Source of the DNA: Candidatus Thiodiazotropha endolucinida
GTDB lineage: Bacteria; Pseudomonadota; Gammaproteobacteria; Chromatiales; Chromatiaceae
Direction of reading: 5' to 3'
DNA: 64,000 nt
Assembly (NCBI RefSeq): GCF_001715975.1
Contig: NZ_MARB01000001.1
Location: 62,001-126,000 of the forward strand
Part shown: positions 63,970 through 64,000 of the stretch, piece after piece
Numbering within the stretch: position 1 is the first letter of the stretch
Layout: each line of letters starts with the position of its first letter
The notes under the pieces: generated by a model
Databases searched by the model: none
What the model saw: the letters and a program-made list of their open reading frames with translations, nothing else
What the model was told of the DNA's origin: nothing
Made by a program: the position numbers and the translations under genes

Positions 63970-64000
63970 AGGTATCGAACCGCCTATCATTATCGATTCA

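Overview
The window looks like a chromosome segment of a gammaproteobacterium, possibly a sulfur oxidiser of the Chromatiales/Sedimenticola/Thiodiazotropha type. The evidence is the full isc gene order (iscR-iscS-iscU-iscA-hscB-hscA-fdx-iscX), the trmJ-cysE-iscR neighbourhood, the queA-tgt and yajC-secD-secF blocks, a VPLPA-type C-terminal sorting signal and the psd-rhodanese pairing. No rRNA operon, CRISPR array, transposase or integrase was seen. Family names come from reading the proteins; no database was searched.

Layout. 0-2 kb: the EF-P beta-lysylation set (epmB partial, efp, epmA). 2.4-4.8 kb: a YcbB-type L,D-transpeptidase and a Tat-exported MepK-like M15 peptidase, with a canonical CRP-like site between them. 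4.9-6.1 kb: arsR-arsM. 6.2-9.7 kb (minus): psd, a cysteine-less Sco-like protein, a rhodanese and a class V aminotransferase. 10-14 kb: an Ig-like lipoprotein, an ExeA/MshM-like ATPase and a VPLPA-anchored surface protein. 14.2-19 kb (minus): an ABC permease, its ATPase, a von Willebrand A protein and a SEL1-repeat membrane protein. 19-23 kb: an orphan Fur box, a small hypothetical gene, tRNA-Leu(CAA), a GGDEF-EAL protein and an alpha/beta hydrolase.

23.4-54.8 kb: queA and tgt are separated from yajC-secD-secF by about 25.9 kb of accessory genes, although these blocks are usually contiguous. The inserted stretch has three parts. (i) A minus-strand gene series runs from 37.5 to 27.4 kb. It encodes TPR lipoproteins, ExbB, two ExbD proteins, an AgmX/PglI-type TonB-like protein and ApbE, and resembles the conserved core of the myxobacterial Agl/Glt envelope motor. 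(ii) A redox and surface cluster holds a Tat-exported DUF1501-like protein, two CxxCH proteins and an HzsA-related two-heme lipoprotein. (iii) A plus-strand run encodes an SH3 + beta-barrel protein, another barrel, a TlpA thioredoxin, a DUF4266 lipoprotein and a DUF3570 protein. lgt also lies here. A likely undescribed small RNA, with promoter, 5' hairpin, anti-Shine-Dalgarno C/U-rich loop and strong terminator, lies antisense in the queA-tgt gap.

54.9-64 kb: a small convergent gene, suhB, trmJ, cysE and the complete isc operon. An intrinsic terminator sits directly in front of hscB. This part is housekeeping and ordinary apart from that terminator.
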